IMG/VR virus record: IMGVR_UViG_3300007735_000606
Coordinates: 1 to 31,555 of that record
Origin: a virus
Strand: one strand, 5' to 3'
DNA length: 31,555 nucleotides
Below are positions 30,596 to 31,555 of the stretch, in pieces (the stretch's first letter is position 1; every line of letters starts with the position of its first letter). The position numbers and the translations under genes were made by a program. The notes under the pieces were generated by a model. It searched no databases, had not been told where the DNA came from, and was given only the letters and a program-made list of their open reading frames with translations.

Positions 30596-30984
30596 CACGA
30601 TAACTTTACGCCTAACTCTAGTGGTAAAAAAGTAACTAACTTTGTTGTCTTAGATTTATCTTGAAATTCAGTGGTAGTAGGTAGCCACTTCTCAACCCAT
30701 TCTAAACCTTGGACTACTGTCTTAAGCGGAAAAGACCAGACACCAAGAGGCGTTGAGTTTATATACCAAGGTGTATAACCAAGAACATCTGCAGTCAATA
30801 CTAGAAAATCAAACTTCTTTCTTTCCAGTAGCAAGGTATCATAATGAGTATTCCTAGACTTAAGTTCAATAAACATTTTGTAATGACTGCTTGTGCAATC
30901 AAAACCATCATACTCTTTACTAGATTTTTCTAGGTCAGAGTAATGACCAGTCTTTAACCAATCAAATAATTCTTGTTCTTTCAT
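30595..30984 (-). CDS. PD-(D/E)XK-like nuclease domain protein
   Basis: 129 residues: MKEQELFDWLKTGHYSDLEK then a D..FDC...HYKMFIELKSR block (about residues 25-44) that fits the D-x(n)-E-x-K core of restriction-type nucleases, followed by FDFLVLTADVLGYTPWYINS and VEKWLPTTTEF. Overlaps both neighbours by 3-4 bases. A resolvase- or Vsr-like DNA-cleaving role is possible; the core is short and catalysis is unproven. Confidence 0.6.
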   Translation of the reverse strand: MKEQELFDWLKTGHYSDLEKSSKEYDGFDCTSSHYKMFIELKSRNTHYDTLLLERKKFDFLVLTADVLGYTPWYINSTPLGVWSFPLKTVVQGLEWVEKWLPTTTEFQDKSKTTKLVTFLPLELGVKLS

Positions 30985-31367
30985 TCTTTGCTATCCCATT
31001 GTTGTCTTAAGACTAAAAGCGCAATGATGGAGTAGTTAGCCATATCTTTGAACGAGTCTTCAAGAGACTCGTGTTGTGGGTTTCTGCTGTTGTCAACAAG
31101 GTTATTAATTCTTGCAAGTTTATCGTGCATACGTACTCGCAATCCATTGATAGGTCCACCAGGCGATTCGCTGATGTTCTTCGGACCGTAATCAAGGTGC
31201 TTGCTGAGGAGCAATTCTTTGAGTTCATTAAAGGTATCCTCTACATCTTTCTTGAATTGTTTGTTAAGAGCAGGGGAATCTTCAAAGTTAACAGCAAGGT
31301 GTTTTGGTAAATCTCTTTCGAGTAAACTTGGAAGCCTTGTTTTTCCAAGTGGGTTATAATCTGCCAT
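30981..31367 (-). CDS. DUF1599 / Nmad1-like nucleotide-modification domain protein
   Basis: 128 residues. After a basic N-terminus the domain reads FNELKELLLSKHLDYGPKNI, then PGGPINGLRVRMHDKLARIN, and ESLEDSFKDMANYSIIALLV. The K..DYG..NI, GL..R..DKL.R..NL and E.....D..NY..I.L order is the DUF1599/Nmad1 pattern linked to modified nucleotides in phages. It may act in making or using a modified base, or be a small nucleotide-binding protein. GTCTTAAGAC lies near its 3' end. Confidence 0.72.
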   Translation of the reverse strand: MADYNPLGKTRLPSLLERDLPKHLAVNFEDSPALNKQFKKDVEDTFNELKELLLSKHLDYGPKNISESPGGPINGLRVRMHDKLARINNLVDNSRNPQHESLEDSFKDMANYSIIALLVLRQQWDSKE

Positions 31368-31373
31368 ATTTCT

Positions 31374-31555
31374 TCACTCTCCACTTTCATTGGTAGGTTT
31401 TTCCTGTTCTAATAATGTCTTAAGACTATCATCAAAATCCTTTAATGCTGACTTAACCACCATATCTTCTATCAATTCTTCAATTGGTTCATAGCCATTC
31501 TCTGAAGCAAATAAAGTCACATAAGTAGACTGGGTAATCAACTTGATTTGGTCAG
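31374..31555 (-). CDS. C-terminal fragment of an unknown gene (runs off the right edge)
   Basis: Fifty-nine residues are visible before the stop at 31374: DQIKLITQSTYVTLFASENG, then YEPIEELIEDMVVKSALKDF, DDSLKTLLEQEKPTNESGE. Acidic and helical, with GTCTTAAGAC at 31417-31426 encoding part of SLKT. The start lies outside the window. Six bases separate it from the next ATG, whose ribosome site GGAGAG is inside this gene. Not recognised. Confidence 0.6.
   Translation of the reverse strand, partial: DQIKLITQSTYVTLFASENGYEPIEELIEDMVVKSALKDFDDSLKTLLEQEKPTNESGE

Overview
This window reads as one continuous piece of a tailed-phage genome (Caudoviricetes, probably podovirus-like). No host chromosomal gene is visible. 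The host is probably an actinobacterium: there is a WhiB-family Fe-S regulator and an actinobacterial-type small lytic transglycosylase. The moderately AT-rich composition would fit low-GC freshwater actinobacteria, but that host assignment is inference.

Layout: (1) 1-23007, all on the minus strand and read right to left, is the virion arm: large terminase (21145-23007), two small ORFs, portal (18685-20433, TTG start), small proteins, a 1535-residue virion protein (13267-17874) with two companions, a scaffold-like acidic protein, the major capsid protein (9678-10604), a string of tiny Lys-rich or Cys-rich proteins (7925-9272), tail proteins, a collagen-like protein (6149-7276), a glycosyltransferase with TPR-like repeats, adaptor-like and beta-rich tail proteins, five tandem paralogues of one unknown beta-rich family (538-3287), and an HNH endonuclease running off the left edge. 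I see no sheath or classical tape-measure protein. (2) 23008-23958 is a non-coding divergence region with stem-loops, palindromes and spaced repeats, a likely control and perhaps replication region. (3) 23959-29906, plus strand, holds about 25 small, tightly packed genes: a SprT-like metallopeptidase, many tiny CxxC proteins, WhiB, a membrane-anchored transglycosylase and an FmdB-like zinc ribbon. (4) 29912-31555, minus strand and convergent with (3), encodes a sigma-like factor, a PD-(D/E)XK-like protein, a DUF1599/Nmad1-like protein and a partial gene.

The most unusual feature is in the plus-strand arm. Three consecutive genes (starts 25211, 25455, 25805) are each preceded by the same two-part RNA architecture: a three-way-junction-like domain closed by a GCCC...GGGC stem, an invariant two-base linker AC, then an 11-bp hairpin with a five-base loop whose 3' strand ends in ACTT, directly followed by AAGACAGGAG and the start codon. 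The stems are kept while their sequences change (covariation). The last part (ACTTAAGACAGGAG) recurs at further starts downstream, and its palindromic core CTTAAG / GTCTTAAGAC is strongly over-represented through the last 7.5 kb, including inside genes on both strands. This resembles in concept the start-associated sequences of Cluster K mycobacteriophages, but I do not recognise these sequences as a described element.
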